A DNA stretch of 19,543 nucleotides from Bacteroidales bacterium (GCA_017538685.1 JAFYIK010000043.1:1-19543), one strand, 5' to 3'; numbered from the stretch's first letter, positions 1 through 9,698 are shown. The notes: a model not told the origin generated them from the letters alone. A program made the numbers and translations.

Positions 1-1251
<1,251 letters not shown>

Positions 1252-1258
1252 TGAGTCA

Positions 1259-1266
1259 CAAATATA
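1259..1266 (-). promoter_or_regulatory. lepA promoter -7 box (TATATTTG)
   Basis: On the minus strand TATATTTG matches the Bacteroidota -7 consensus TAnnTTTG. Exactly 7 nt separate it from the lepA ATG, so transcription should begin at or next to the start codon. A second match, TAAATTTG (1268-1275), overlaps the yidD stop codon just upstream. No convincing TTTG -33 element is visible. Confidence 0.6.
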
Positions 1267-1272
1267 ACAAAT

Positions 1273-1515
1273 TTATGGCACAGGGTCATAACCGCTCCCG
1301 CCCCAGGGGTGGCAGCGAAGAATCCGTCTCAAAGACAGCCAGAAACCCTTGAATGGTCCGTACTTGCGAAATGCCTCCAGGGCATACTGAGAGCAGGTGG
1401 GCGTGAACCTGCAGGTCGGCCCGCCTTTCAGCGGGGAAATGCAGACCTGATAGAACTTGATCAAAAGGATAAAAGGCGCTGCGAGCACCTTTTTCACTGC
1501 CTGCCAGAAACTCAT
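1273..1515 (-). CDS. yidD: Membrane protein insertion efficiency factor YidD
   Basis: This 80-residue protein of the YidD family (DUF37) is a small, amphipathic, membrane-associated factor that assists YidC/Sec-dependent insertion of inner-membrane proteins. The family hallmark is intact: [12 protein letters not shown], then [14 protein letters not shown] with its two cysteines, and near the C-terminus the [13 protein letters not shown] signature. The N-terminal segment (about residues 9-22) is hydrophobic. The length is normal for the family. Its ATG overlaps the 3' end of rnpA by 4 bp, the classic rnpA-yidD pairing that suggests translational coupling. In many bacteria rpmH and yidC are also adjacent; here, as is common in Bacteroidota, hemD and a DUF4271 gene take that place. 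Confidence 0.96.
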   Translation of the reverse strand: MSFWQAVKKVLAAPFILLIKFYQVCISPLKGGPTCRFTPTCSQYALEAFRKYGPFKGFWLSLRRILRCHPWGGSGYDPVP

Positions 1516-1874
1516 AGCTTCGACGAGATTTTCTCCAGCGCCTCCCCGACTTCCGCGTACACGGCGTCGAAGGGGAGCAGCTCGGACGAGTTATAAGCCA
1601 GCATAAAATCCACCCCGCTTCCGGTCAGCAGTTCCTTCTGCAGGCGGTAGCTTTCGCGCAGCCTGCGCTTCAAGAGATTGCGTTTTACGGCCCTTTTGAA
1701 CAATTTCTTGGGGACGCTCACCAGCAGGCGGTTCAATTCAAGCCCGGATCCCGCCGCCCAGCAGTACTTCAGATGCGCGGTCGTGCCCCAGCGTCCGCCT
1801 TCGATCAGGCGGGCGAGGGCAGTCTTTCCGCTCAGCCTTTCGGCCTTGCTGAAGGTGTGCCTGGCGCCTTCCAT
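1512..1874 (-). CDS. rnpA: Ribonuclease P protein component
   Basis: This is the small basic protein subunit of RNase P, which binds the catalytic RNA and the 5' leader of pre-tRNA for 5' end maturation. It has 120 residues, the usual size. The N-terminal FSKAERL segment and the arginine-rich RNR-type motif [14 protein letters not shown] (residues 61-74) are characteristic. The hydrophobic VSVPKK strand precedes that motif. The gene follows hemD after 3 nt and overlaps yidD by 4 bp, so it is expressed as part of the DUF4271-hemD-rnpA-yidD operon. No rpmH is next to it. Sequence conservation outside the RNR motif is modest, as is normal for RnpA, but length, motif and neighbours make the call secure. 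Confidence 0.95.
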   Translation of the reverse strand: MEGARHTFSKAERLSGKTALARLIEGGRWGTTAHLKYCWAAGSGLELNRLLVSVPKKLFKRAVKRNLLKRRLRESYRLQKELLTGSGVDFMLAYNSSELLPFDAVYAEVGEALEKISSKL

Positions 1875-1877
1875 AAA

Positions 1878-2618
1878 CTATTTGTGGGCTGCGAGGTAGA
1901 GGTCGAGGGCTTTCGCCACTGAAGGAGCTTCCGGGGTGGGAGCCTGGAGCTCGATGGTGAGACCGGCCTCGGTGATGGCTTTCACCACACCCTTGCCGTA
2001 GGAAGCGATCTTCAGGCCGTCCTGCTTGAACTCGGGATAGCTCGCGAAGATCGAAGCCACATCTGCTTTGTTGTAGAGCACGAGCATATCGTAGGAATGC
2101 AGATCTATGCCCTTCAGGTCCTGAGGCACGGGCTTCACGAAATTGGCAGCCTTGAAATCTATTCCGGCCTGCTCGAAGAGAGACGCAAGGGCCGCTGCAT
2201 TCGAAGAATCGTTGGAAGTGAGGAGGAATTTCTCTCCGGCGTGCTTGTTGCCCACCAGCGCGAACAACGATTCGGGAGTCCCTGCGCCGAAGAAAATCTT
2301 GCGCTTGCGGTACACGATGTGCTTCTGAAGGTACATCGCCACCAGCTCCGTGCTGCAGAAATACTTCATAGTCTCAGGCACCTTGAAGCGAAGCTCTTCA
2401 GCCAGCTTGAAATAGGCGTCGATGGCGAAACGCGACGAGAAAGTCACCGCAGTGTAATCCGCCAGATTGACGTGCTGGGTCCTGAACTCCATCGAGCTCA
2501 GCGGCTCGATCTTGAAGAACGGGAAAAACTCGCACTTTACCCCGTATTTCTCTGTCAGAGTATTATATGGAGCGAGGTTCGAGGGGGTATTCTGAGATAT
2601 AAGTATTCTGTCCATCAT
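1878..2618 (-). CDS. hemD: Uroporphyrinogen-III synthase (HemD family)
   Basis: This protein of about 246 residues belongs to the HemD family, which cyclises hydroxymethylbilane to uroporphyrinogen III in cytoplasmic tetrapyrrole synthesis. It begins MMDRILISQNTPSNLAPYNTL, the form seen in Bacteroidota HemD homologues. Family features include FFKIEPL, the YTAVTFSSRFAIDAYF segment after the first lobe, and a second lobe with FLLTSNDSS and YDMLVLYNKADV. HemD proteins are poorly conserved and have few invariant residues, so the call rests on the overall pattern plus operon context with rnpA. The reading frame stays open further upstream, but I chose 2618 (alternative 2615) because it lies 1 nt after the stop codon of the upstream gene. 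No other heme-pathway gene is in the window, so the biochemical activity in this organism is inferred. Confidence 0.82.
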   Translation of the reverse strand: MMDRILISQNTPSNLAPYNTLTEKYGVKCEFFPFFKIEPLSSMEFRTQHVNLADYTAVTFSSRFAIDAYFKLAEELRFKVPETMKYFCSTELVAMYLQKHIVYRKRKIFFGAGTPESLFALVGNKHAGEKFLLTSNDSSNAAALASLFEQAGIDFKAANFVKPVPQDLKGIDLHSYDMLVLYNKADVASIFASYPEFKQDGLKIASYGKGVVKAITEAGLTIELQAPTPEAPSVAKALDLYLAAHK

Positions 2619-2619
2619 C

Positions 2620-3300
2620 CTAATCTGCAAGCACCGCGGCCGCAACCAAACAAGCCGCCGGCAAAATTTCAAGGGCGCAAAGATACAAAAAACTCACTAA
2701 AGGATGATATGTTGCGGATAAAATTTCTTCCTCCCTGGCCATCGACAGCAGCAGAATCACTCCCGCTTCTATGCCGAAGACCCAGCTCATCGCCGCCGGA
2801 TCCCACCTGATCAGCAGCCATAGCCCCACGGTCACCATCATCACGAACGCGAGCGCTATGCCGTAGGTGTACAGCGCACGCCGCACGGCCAGCCTCGTTT
2901 CGGCCGGGAGCTTACGCGGGAGCACGAATTCGGCGACCAGCCGCTTGAGGGCCAGGTAGCCCAGCAGGATCGCCAGCGAAATCCACATCTGCCCGCTGAG
3001 CAGGCAGAAGCGGTCGGCGATAAGCCAGATCGGGAGGAGCATCAAGAGCGCGGCCCGGTTACGGGTGCGGGCAAGCTGGATGCTGTGCTCCATCTCTATG
3101 TTCGCCTTGGCCCTGAAGAGGCAGCGCATAACCGGCGTCCAGATGATGAAGTAGTCCCGCATAAAGATGATAAGAAGGACTATGGCCGCCAGGGCTATGA
3201 CGGAGTGCACGGGGTCCTGCGACCACGCCGCCTCGCTGGCGAGCGTGCCTAGCGGCTCGTCCGACATCCACAGCTTGCCGTTGGGGAACTCCTGAATCAT
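2620..3300 (-). CDS. DUF4271 domain-containing integral membrane protein
   Basis: This 226-residue protein has several hydrophobic segments, at roughly residues 30-50, 85-115, 145-165 and 170-185 plus one near the C-terminus. It matches the Bacteroidota-specific DUF4271 family. The best marker is the C-terminal FLYLCALEILP motif, preceded by a polar stretch (AREEEILSATYHP). No enzymatic motif is visible and the function of the family is unknown. It is the first gene of the leftward operon with hemD, rnpA and yidD, an arrangement recurrent in Bacteroidota. A TAG stop directly precedes the ATG in frame, which fixes the start. A TAnnTTTG box lies 23 nt upstream. Confidence 0.82.
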   Translation of the reverse strand: MIQEFPNGKLWMSDEPLGTLASEAAWSQDPVHSVIALAAIVLLIIFMRDYFIIWTPVMRCLFRAKANIEMEHSIQLARTRNRAALLMLLPIWLIADRFCLLSGQMWISLAILLGYLALKRLVAEFVLPRKLPAETRLAVRRALYTYGIALAFVMMVTVGLWLLIRWDPAAMSWVFGIEAGVILLLSMAREEEILSATYHPLVSFLYLCALEILPAACLVAAAVLAD

Positions 3301-3323
3301 CTATTGTTGTTTGATATAGATTG

Positions 3324-3331
3324 CAAAGATA
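3324..3331 (-). promoter_or_regulatory. Promoter -7 box (TATCTTTG) for the DUF4271-hemD-rnpA-yidD operon
   Basis: TATCTTTG on the minus strand matches TAnnTTTG and lies 23 nt before the ATG at 3300. If transcription starts about 7 nt downstream, the 5' leader would be about 16 nt and AT-rich. It sits back to back with the rightward promoter of the DUF2723 gene in a 59-bp intergenic region. No clear -33 TTTG is seen. Confidence 0.55.
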
Positions 3332-3344
3332 CAACCAAAATCGT

Positions 3345-3352
3345 TATATTTG
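3345..3352 (+). promoter_or_regulatory. Promoter -7 box (TATATTTG) for the DUF2723 gene
   Basis: TATATTTG matches the Bacteroidota -7 consensus and ends 7 nt before the ATG at 3360, so the mRNA is probably leaderless. A TTG at 3321-3323 gives a 21-nt spacing and is a candidate weak -33 element. The box is divergent from, and 13 bp away from, the leftward box at 3324-3331, so the two promoters may compete for polymerase. Confidence 0.6.
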
Positions 3353-3359
3353 CGGTCCT

Positions 3360-6300
3360 ATGGACAGCAAACAATTCAATCTGTGGAATAAGATCACCGC
3401 GGCGGTGGCGTTCGTGGTCTCGGCAGTGACATATCTGCTCACCATCGAGCCGTCGGCGTCGTTCTGGGACTGCGGTGAATTCATCGCTTCGTCGTACAAA
3501 CTGGAAGTGGGACACCCTCCGGGAAACCCCGTGTTCCAGCTTTTCGCCCGTATCGCCACCCTCTTCGGTGACGCTTCACACGCCGCAGTGCTGGTGAACG
3601 CCCTCAGCGCCATCTGCTCTGCGCTCACGATCTTCCTGCTCTATCTGACGATAGTGTGGCTGGTCAAGCGCCTGGTGAGGCCGTCCGAAAGCGGGCAGTA
3701 CACCGTGGCGCAGGCGATCGTGATTTTCGGAAGCGGCCTCGTGGGCGCGCTTGCCTACTGCTTCTCTGACACCTTCTGGTTCTCCGCGGTGGAGGGCGAA
3801 GTGTACGCTATGTCCAGCCTCTTCACGGCGCTGGTTTTCTGGGCTATGACGGAGTGGTACGACCACGCCGACGAGCCCCACGCTAACCGCTGGATAGTGC
3901 TGATCGCCTTCCTGATGGGCCTCAGCATAGGCATCCACCTTCTGAACCTGCTGGCCATCCCGGCCCTGGTCTTTATGTACTATTTCCGCCAGAAGCCTGA
4001 TTACACCTTCTGGCAGTATGTGAAGATTTTCCTCATCGGAGTGGTGATCCTCGCGGTGATCCTCTTTATGATCATCCCCTGGCTCCCGAAGCTGGCGGCC
4101 TATTTCGACCTGTTCTTCGTGAACGGCCTCGGCCTGCCTTACAACACCGGCGCTGCGTTCTTTATGGTCGCCCTGCTGGCCCTCTGCTTCTGGGGCATCT
4201 TCCGCACTCAGAAGAAGGGCAAGGTGTTCTGGAACACCGTCCTGCTCTCCTTCACCGTGATAGTCATCGGCTTCTCCGCCTTCACCGTGGACATCATCCG
4301 CAGCGCGGCGAAGACCCCGACCAACGAATATCAGCCGGACAACGCCTTCACCCTCGTGCGCTACCTCAGCCGCGAGCAGTACGGCAAGACCCCGCTGGTC
4401 TATGGCCAGTACTACGACGCCCCCTACGACCTGAAGAGCACCAAATACTGGGCTCCCATAGGCGGCAAGTACAAGAAGGTGGAAGGCCCGGTGGATGCAG
4501 ACTACAAAAGCGAGGGCAAGATGCTCTTCCCCCGTATGTGGAGCAGCTCGCCGGACGGAAGGTATGAGGATTTCTATGAAGCCTACACGGGCGGCAAGGG
4601 CCGCAAGATCGCCGGCGCGCAGCATCGCAAGCCGACTATGGCCGCAAACCTGTCGTACTTCTTCGACTACCAGATGAACTGGATGTACTGGCGCTACTTT
4701 ATGTGGAACTTTGTCGGCCGCCAGAACGAGATCCATTCCCCCTCGCCCGGAAACATTTTCCACGGCAACTGGGAGAGCGGCATAGGCTTCATCGACCGCG
4801 CCCGCCTCGGCGACCAGCGCAACGCACCCGACGTGCTGAAGCACAACAAGGGCAAGAACCACTACTATTTCCTGCCCCTGCTGCTCGGCCTCATCGGCCT
4901 GTGCTTCCAGTTCGGCAAGGACAAGCGCGGCTGCTGGCTCACCTTCCTGATGTTCTTTATGACGGGCATTGCGATAGTCCTTTACCTCAATCAGCCGCCT
5001 TACCAGGTGCGCGAGCGTGACTACGCATACGCGGGCTCGTTCTATTTCTTCTCAGTGTGGATAGGCCTCGCAGTGGCCGCCATCTACGAGTGGATAGCGG
5101 ATGCCGCGAAGGGTAAGGGGCAGACCGCCGTGGCCGTGGGCGTCAGCGTTATGTGCCTCTTCGTGCCCACGATTATGGCCGCGCAGAACTGGGACGACCA
5201 CGACCGCTCGAACAGGCGCACGGCCGTCGAGCTCGCGGCGAACTACCTCAACTCCGTGGGCCCCAACGGCTTCCTCGTCACCCACGGCGACAACGACACC
5301 TTCCCGCTGTGGTACGCGCAGGAGGTGGAGAACATACGCACGGACGTCCGCATCCTGAACACCTCGCTGCTCGGCACTGACTGGTACATCGACCAGATGA
5401 AGTACGCCATCAACGAATCGGCCCCGCTGCCGCTTTCCGTCTCGCAGTCGCAGTACCTCTACGGCACCAACGAATATGTGCCCATCGTGGATAACCGCGG
5501 CACGGAGATGAGCATTCAGGATGTTATGGCGGTGTTCCGTCACCCTCAGCTTAAGGTCGCGCTTTCTAGCGGCCGCAAGGTGGACTACATCCCCGCGCGC
5601 AAGATCGTTGTGCCGGTGAACAAGGAGAACGTGATAAAGTACGGCATCCTTCCCCCTGAGTTCGCCGACGCGATTCCTTCAAGCATCACCCTCACCATCC
5701 CGAAGGGCAAGGAGTACCTGAGCAAGCCCGAACTCTTTATGCTCGACCTGCTTGCCGGTTACGACTGGTCAAGGCCCATCAATATGCTCAACCAGGGCGG
5801 CGACATCAACATAGGCCTGAAGGACTACCTGTTCTATGAAGGCTATTCCTTCAAGTTCGTCCCTATCCGCAACAAAGTCAGCAGCCTGAATGTGGGAATC
5901 TGCGATGTGGCCGGGCTGTATTCACGTTTAAGGGATGTGTACCGCTTCGATGCACTGAGCGCGGACGGATGGTTCGTGGATTATCAGAACCTTTACACTC
6001 ATCTGGGAGTTATGTCCGTGCGCCAGGTCTTCGCGACCGCCGCGCGCGTGATGGCCAAGAACGGCTTTACCGCAGAGGCTGTGGATATCCTGGACCGCGG
6101 TATGGAAGTTTCCCGCCAGCTGCCTCTCGAGACCATCCCGATCGGCTTCACTGCCAACGACTATATGGTGATCGACATCATCTCGCAGTACTACAAATAC
6201 GGCGAAAAGGAGAAGGCAGATGCCATTGCCGCCCAGCTTGCAGCTGAAATGCTCCAGGCCGCTGCGTTCTACTACGACTTCTATGAATACGCCCAGAACG

Positions 6301-6437
6301 ACTTCGAAACCACTATGCAGTACCTCTACTACCTGGAGGACGAGGTGAAGAAGGGCGGAAACACGGAGATAACCGCAATCATCGACGCGGGTCTGAAAAA
6401 TATGCTTGGAAGGGAGCTGCCCGACGACGAAAGCTAA
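3360..6437 (+). CDS. DUF2723 family polytopic membrane protein (putative glycosyltransferase)
   Basis: This protein has 1025 residues. The N-terminal part carries the DUF2723 signature: FWDCGEF at 35-41 and GHPPGNP at 51-57, within a first periplasmic loop after a transmembrane helix (about 11-28). Many further membrane helices follow to about residue 330. A long soluble region comes next, then a second group of helices around residues 500-620, and a soluble C-terminal portion of about 400 residues that is Tyr- and Ala-rich near the end and could be helical-repeat-like. The family is related to eukaryotic TMEM260, reported as a protein O-mannosyltransferase, and the acidic first-loop motif resembles GT-C glycosyltransferases. 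The bacterial substrate is not established. I chose MDSK at 3360 rather than an upstream ATG because the promoter box lies between them. The stop codon interlocks with the convergent methyltransferase gene. Confidence 0.88.
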   Translation: MDSKQFNLWNKITAAVAFVVSAVTYLLTIEPSASFWDCGEFIASSYKLEVGHPPGNPVFQLFARIATLFGDASHAAVLVNALSAICSALTIFLLYLTIVWLVKRLVRPSESGQYTVAQAIVIFGSGLVGALAYCFSDTFWFSAVEGEVYAMSSLFTALVFWAMTEWYDHADEPHANRWIVLIAFLMGLSIGIHLLNLLAIPALVFMYYFRQKPDYTFWQYVKIFLIGVVILAVILFMIIPWLPKLAAYFDLFFVNGLGLPYNTGAAFFMVALLALCFWGIFRTQKKGKVFWNTVLLSFTVIVIGFSAFTVDIIRSAAKTPTNEYQPDNAFTLVRYLSREQYGKTPLVYGQYYDAPYDLKSTKYWAPIGGKYKKVEGPVDADYKSEGKMLFPRMWSSSPDGRYEDFYEAYTGGKGRKIAGAQHRKPTMAANLSYFFDYQMNWMYWRYFMWNFVGRQNEIHSPSPGNIFHGNWESGIGFIDRARLGDQRNAPDVLKHNKGKNHYYFLPLLLGLIGLCFQFGKDKRGCWLTFLMFFMTGIAIVLYLNQPPYQVRERDYAYAGSFYFFSVWIGLAVAAIYEWIADAAKGKGQTAVAVGVSVMCLFVPTIMAAQNWDDHDRSNRRTAVELAANYLNSVGPNGFLVTHGDNDTFPLWYAQEVENIRTDVRILNTSLLGTDWYIDQMKYAINESAPLPLSVSQSQYLYGTNEYVPIVDNRGTEMSIQDVMAVFRHPQLKVALSSGRKVDYIPARKIVVPVNKENVIKYGILPPEFADAIPSSITLTIPKGKEYLSKPELFMLDLLAGYDWSRPINMLNQGGDINIGLKDYLFYEGYSFKFVPIRNKVSSLNVGICDVAGLYSRLRDVYRFDALSADGWFVDYQNLYTHLGVMSVRQVFATAARVMAKNGFTAEAVDILDRGMEVSRQLPLETIPIGFTANDYMVIDIISQYYKYGEKEKADAIAAQLAAEMLQAAAFYYDFYEYAQNDFETTMQYLYYLEDEVKKGGNTEITAIIDAGLKNMLGRELPDDES

Positions 6438-7327
6438 CGGGTAAGCCTTACCACTATCGAGAGCGGGAGATCTTTGCCGAAGCGGTCACGCAGGGCAAGT
6501 TCCCCGCTCTCGAGCGTATAATCGCCCTTGAGTTTGAACGCTTCTTTCACGACTGTCTCCCCCAGGAGGGCGCTGTAGCCGTTTGAATAGAGGTTGAGGA
6601 CCATAAACGAGCCTTTCGGCTCGAGGATTTGGGCTACGTTCTGCAGCAGCTCGAAGAGGCAGTCGTCCAACTTCCAGCGCTCGCCGTCCGGGCCGTGGCC
6701 ATACGCCGGCGGATCGAGGATGATGCCGGAGTATTTGTTACCTCTCTTCGCTTCGCGCTTGGCGAACTTCATAGCGTCTTCCACCACCCAGCGTATGCCG
6801 TCCAGACCGCTGCTTTCCATATTGCCGCGGGCCCAGGTGACCACCTGGCGGACGGAGTCCAGGTGAGTCACATCCGCGCCCGCGGCCTTCGCGGCGAGTG
6901 ATGCCGCTCCGGTGTAGGCGAACAGGTTGAGGACCTTCATCCCCGGTTTGGTGTGACTATAGATAAACTCCCAGTTCGGCGCCTGTTCGGGGAATACTCC
7001 CACGTGCTTGAAGGAGGTGAGGCCGAGCCTCAGGTCGAACTCCAGGCCTTTCTGCTGGCCGGGGTAGATGATATGCCACTGGTCGTCCATCTTCTTCAGG
7101 CGGTCCCACGTGCCGCTGTCTTCCTTCCCGGCCTTGCCGAATCCGGCGCCGGGGGAGAAGCGCGTGTGCGCCATCTTGATCCACTCTTCGTCTTTGAGCG
7201 ATTTGGTCCATATCGCCTTCGGTTCGGGGCGAATCATAGTGAATCGGCCGAAACGCTCGAGCTTCAGCCCGTCGCCGCAGTCGATCAGTTCGTAGTCACG
7301 CCAGTTTTGTGATGGATACTCGGTCAT
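6434..7327 (-). CDS. Class I SAM-dependent methyltransferase, RlmI/RlmK-like
   Basis: This 297-residue protein belongs to the Methyltrans_SAM family related to 23S rRNA methyltransferases of the RlmI/RlmK type. Motif I, the SAM-binding loop, is [15 protein letters not shown] (132-146). The acidic residue after strand 2 is in THLDSV (154-159). Motif IV is [10 protein letters not shown] (204-213), a DPP-type catalytic loop typical of nucleic-acid methyltransferases. The N-terminal 60 residues ([16 protein letters not shown]) form the small accessory region seen in this family. The exact target base is not deducible: no catalytic cysteine pair of the m5C enzymes is obvious. The ATG lies 7 nt after a TAnnTTTG box. 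The gene converges on the DUF2723 gene with a 4-bp overlap of stop codons. Confidence 0.88.
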   Translation of the reverse strand: MTEYPSQNWRDYELIDCGDGLKLERFGRFTMIRPEPKAIWTKSLKDEEWIKMAHTRFSPGAGFGKAGKEDSGTWDRLKKMDDQWHIIYPGQQKGLEFDLRLGLTSFKHVGVFPEQAPNWEFIYSHTKPGMKVLNLFAYTGAASLAAKAAGADVTHLDSVRQVVTWARGNMESSGLDGIRWVVEDAMKFAKREAKRGNKYSGIILDPPAYGHGPDGERWKLDDCLFELLQNVAQILEPKGSFMVLNLYSNGYSALLGETVVKEAFKLKGDYTLESGELALRDRFGKDLPLSIVVRLTR

Positions 7328-7334
7328 AGCTATG

Positions 7335-7342
7335 CAAAGATA
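7335..7342 (-). promoter_or_regulatory. Promoter -7 box (TATCTTTG) for the methyltransferase gene
   Basis: TATCTTTG on the minus strand ends 7 nt before the ATG at 7327, predicting a leaderless transcript. A TTTC at 7363-7366 (minus strand) is spaced 20 nt away and could serve as a -33-like element, one base off TTTG. The box is divergent from the pgk promoter 13 bp away. Confidence 0.55.
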
Positions 7343-7355
7343 TGGAAAATATTGC

Positions 7356-7363
7356 TACCTTTG
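7356..7363 (+). promoter_or_regulatory. pgk promoter -7 box (TACCTTTG)
   Basis: TACCTTTG matches TAnnTTTG and lies 30 nt before the pgk ATG at 7394. With a start site about 7 nt downstream this leaves an AT-rich leader of about 23 nt, unlike the leaderless neighbours and consistent with a highly expressed gene. No -33 TTTG is apparent at the usual spacing. Confidence 0.55.
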
Positions 7364-7393
7364 AAAGATTTGAAATTCATCAATCTAAACCAT

Positions 7394-8647
7394 ATGCAAC
7401 AGTTTATCGACTCTTACGATTTCACTGGCAAGAAAGCCATCGTCCGCGTGGACTTCAACGTTCCGCTGAATGAAAAGTTCGAAATCACCGACGACACCCG
7501 TATCCGTGCCGCCATCCCTACCCTCAAGAAGGTTCTCGCCGGAGGCGGTGCCCTCATCATTATGTCTCACCTCGGCCGCCCGAAGGGAGTGGACGCCAAG
7601 TTCTCCCTCAAGCACATCATCGGCCGCGTGAGCGAGCTCCTCGGAGTGCCCGTTCAGTTCGCTGAGGACTGCCAGAAAGCCCAGGCCCAGGCGGCAGCCC
7701 TGAAGCCCGGCGAGGTCCTCGTGCTCGAAAACCTCCGCTACTATGCTGAGGAGGAAGGCAAGCCCCGCGGACTCAAGGAAGATGCGACCGACGAAGAGAA
7801 GAAGGCAGCCAAGGCTGCGGTCAAGGAGTCCCAGAAGGGCTTCGTGAAGACCCTCGCTTCCTATGCAGACTGCTACATCAACGACGCATTCGGCACAGCC
7901 CACCGCGCCCACGCATCGACCGCCCTCATCGCCGACTACTTCCCGAACGACAAGATGTTCGGTTATCTGATGGAAGGCGAGATCAAGGCTATCGACAACG
8001 TCCTTAAGAACGCCCAGAAGCCTTTCACCGCTATCATCGGCGGCTCCAAGGTTTCTTCCAAGCTCGCAGTTCTCGAGAATATGCTTGACAAGGTGGACAA
8101 CCTCATCATCGGCGGCGGTATGTCCTACACCTTCATCAAGGCCCAGGGCGGCAAGATCGGCAACTCGCTCCACGAAGACGACCTTATGCCTAACGCACTT
8201 GAGATTCTCAAGAAGGCGGAGGAGAAGGGCGTGAAGGTATGGCTCTCCTGCCAGACCGTCATCGCAGACGCTTTCTCCGCAGACGCTAACGTGGACACCG
8301 TGGACGCTTTCAATATCCCCGAAGGATGGGAAGGCGTGGACACCGGAGAAGAGTCCCTTAAGATCTGGAAGGATGTTATCCTGAACAGCAAGACTATCCT
8401 CTGGAACGGTCCTGTGGGTGTGTTCGAGATCGACAAGTTCGCGAACGGAACCCTGGAGATCGCCCGCGACCTCGCGGAGGCCACGGAGAAGGGAGCGTAC
8501 ACCCTCGTCGGTGGCGGAGACTCAGTCGCGGCAGTCACCCGTATGGGCTTCGCGAAGAAGGTCAGCTACGTCAGCACCGGCGGCGGCGCTATGCTCGAGG
8601 CCCTCGAAGGCAAAGAGCTCCCCGGCATCGCCGCAATCCGCAAATAA
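7394..8647 (+). CDS. pgk: Phosphoglycerate kinase
   Basis: This cytoplasmic glycolytic enzyme (EC 2.7.2.3) interconverts 1,3-bisphosphoglycerate plus ADP with 3-phosphoglycerate plus ATP. The protein has 417 residues, normal for Bacteroidota. Substrate-binding motifs are intact: [10 protein letters not shown] (17-26), SHLGRPKG (58-65), LENLRYY and the [14 protein letters not shown] segment. The nucleotide-binding C-terminal domain shows [25 protein letters not shown] and GGGDSVAAV, and the protein ends with a LPGIAAI segment. I chose MQQF at 7394 over an ATG-less upstream extension because the promoter box and an AT-rich leader occupy that stretch. Codon use is strongly biased to C-ending codons, in line with high expression. 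Transcription ends at the hairpin at 8701-8744. Confidence 0.98.
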   Translation: MQQFIDSYDFTGKKAIVRVDFNVPLNEKFEITDDTRIRAAIPTLKKVLAGGGALIIMSHLGRPKGVDAKFSLKHIIGRVSELLGVPVQFAEDCQKAQAQAAALKPGEVLVLENLRYYAEEEGKPRGLKEDATDEEKKAAKAAVKESQKGFVKTLASYADCYINDAFGTAHRAHASTALIADYFPNDKMFGYLMEGEIKAIDNVLKNAQKPFTAIIGGSKVSSKLAVLENMLDKVDNLIIGGGMSYTFIKAQGGKIGNSLHEDDLMPNALEILKKAEEKGVKVWLSCQTVIADAFSADANVDTVDAFNIPEGWEGVDTGEESLKIWKDVILNSKTILWNGPVGVFEIDKFANGTLEIARDLAEATEKGAYTLVGGGDSVAAVTRMGFAKKVSYVSTGGGAMLEALEGKELPGIAAIRK

Positions 8648-8671
8648 TCTCAGTCACCGTGCCAGAAGCGT

Positions 8672-8685
8672 GGTGGTTAACCGCC
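8672..8685. other. Near-palindrome GGTGGTTAACCGCC downstream of pgk
   Basis: A 14-bp near-perfect palindrome (one mismatched pair) sits between the pgk stop codon and the terminator. It is nested inside a looser inverted pair, GTGCC (8659-8663) and GGCAC (8689-8693). It could be a small 3' UTR stem or a protein site, or chance. Confidence 0.25.
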
Positions 8686-8700
8686 TGAGGCACAGTCGCT

Positions 8701-8744
8701 TAACTAAAAGAGGTCTCCGTTTTTTCGGGGACCTCTTTTAGTTA
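8701..8744. terminator. Bidirectional intrinsic terminator between pgk and lgt
   Basis: Two 19-nt arms (8701-8719 and 8726-8744) pair along their whole length with a single G-U type mismatch, around a loop of six T (8720-8725). The arms carry A-rich outer ends (AACTAAAAG / CTTTTAGTT), so a U-tract is provided on both strands. It lies between the convergent pgk and lgt genes and should stop transcription from both sides. Confidence 0.9.
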
Positions 8745-8779
8745 TCTTTCTGATTATCAGGAGCTTGACCCCCACACGA

Positions 8780-9670
8780 TTAGTTGAGGGGTTTCGCGTA
8801 GTGAGTGGGTTCTTTCTTCGCGGGCTTGACGGGCTCGCGGATAATCTTCGAAGGTTTGCCGCTGCGGACGCTGAGGATCCAGATCACGATTCCGGCGATA
8901 ATGAACGGGATGCTGAGCATATGGCCCATATTGATCACCACGTCGCCGATCTTGAAGAGGGTCACGGAAGGGGCTTTGGTGAATTCCAGAAGGAAGCGGC
9001 AGCCGAAGCAGAAGGTGAAGAAGATGCCGAGGTACTCGCCGCGGAACATCTTGTCGTTCTTCTTGTTGTAGAGGAAGAGCATCACACATCCGAGAATGAC
9101 GTAGGAGATAGCTTCATAGAGCATAGTCGGGTGCTTCGGAAGAGGATCGCCGGTGCGCTCGAAAATCACGCCCCAGGGGAGATTCGTGTGATAGCCGTAG
9201 ATCTCGGAATTGAAGAAGTTGCCGAGCCTGATGCACGCTCCGGCGAAGCAGATGATGATCACGATCTTGTCCAGAATCCAGAGCATATCGAAGCCGTCAC
9301 GCTTACCGTATTTGCTTGAGTACCACCACATTGCGAGAAGGATACCGATTGCGCCGCCGTGGCTGGCAAGACCGCCTTTCCAAGGCATAAACACTTCCTT
9401 GAATCCTTCCCAGGTGCCGAAATAATACGACGGGTCGTAGAATATGCAATGCCCGAGGCGAGCGCCGACGATGACTGCGATCAGCATCGAGTACAGGAAC
9501 GGATCGAGACTGCTCTCGTTCACCCCTTCGCGGCGGTAGAAACTCCTCAGGATGTAGATGCCGTAGATGAATCCGGAAACGAACAGCAGCGAGTACCACC
9601 TTATCTGCAGCGGCCCCAGGTGCACCAGCACCGGATCGATATTCCAATGTATTGCGAGCAAATCCAACAT
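8780..9670 (-). CDS. lgt: Prolipoprotein diacylglyceryl transferase
   Basis: This integral inner-membrane enzyme (EC 2.5.1.145) transfers diacylglycerol from phosphatidylglycerol to the lipobox cysteine of prolipoproteins, the first step of lipoprotein maturation. The 296 residues contain IRWYSLLF (23-30), GGLASHGGAIG (99-109, with the essential His-Gly-Gly), the signature RLGNFFNSEI (148-157) and HPTMLYE (180-186). Seven or so hydrophobic segments are visible. The C-terminal 30 residues are basic (KPSKIIREPVKPAKKEP), a cytoplasmic tail. ATG at 9670 is preferred over an in-frame TTG at 9679. A TAnnTTTG box lies 20 nt upstream. One likely client is the lipoprotein adaptor of the adjacent efflux operon. 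Confidence 0.97.
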   Translation of the reverse strand: MLDLLAIHWNIDPVLVHLGPLQIRWYSLLFVSGFIYGIYILRSFYRREGVNESSLDPFLYSMLIAVIVGARLGHCIFYDPSYYFGTWEGFKEVFMPWKGGLASHGGAIGILLAMWWYSSKYGKRDGFDMLWILDKIVIIICFAGACIRLGNFFNSEIYGYHTNLPWGVIFERTGDPLPKHPTMLYEAISYVILGCVMLFLYNKKNDKMFRGEYLGIFFTFCFGCRFLLEFTKAPSVTLFKIGDVVINMGHMLSIPFIIAGIVIWILSVRSGKPSKIIREPVKPAKKEPTHYAKPLN

Positions 9671-9690
9671 ATCGTTCAATAATTGTCCGA

Positions 9691-9698
9691 CAAATATA
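9691..9698 (-). promoter_or_regulatory. lgt promoter -7 box (TATATTTG)
   Basis: TATATTTG on the minus strand matches TAnnTTTG, 20 nt before the lgt ATG at 9670. A minus-strand TTG (9720-9722) lies 21 nt upstream of the box and is a plausible -33 element. The expected leader is about 13 nt. Confidence 0.55.

Noticed and set aside
2097..2810. Rightward open frame of 237 codons opposite hemD
   Set aside because: It is antisense to hemD and the DUF4271 gene, spans their junction, and has no recognisable motif.
3576..4862. Long antisense open frame of 428 codons within the DUF2723 gene
   Set aside because: It is a His/Val/Glu-rich shadow of a GC-rich coding strand with no recognisable domain, and it lies fully inside a well-supported gene.
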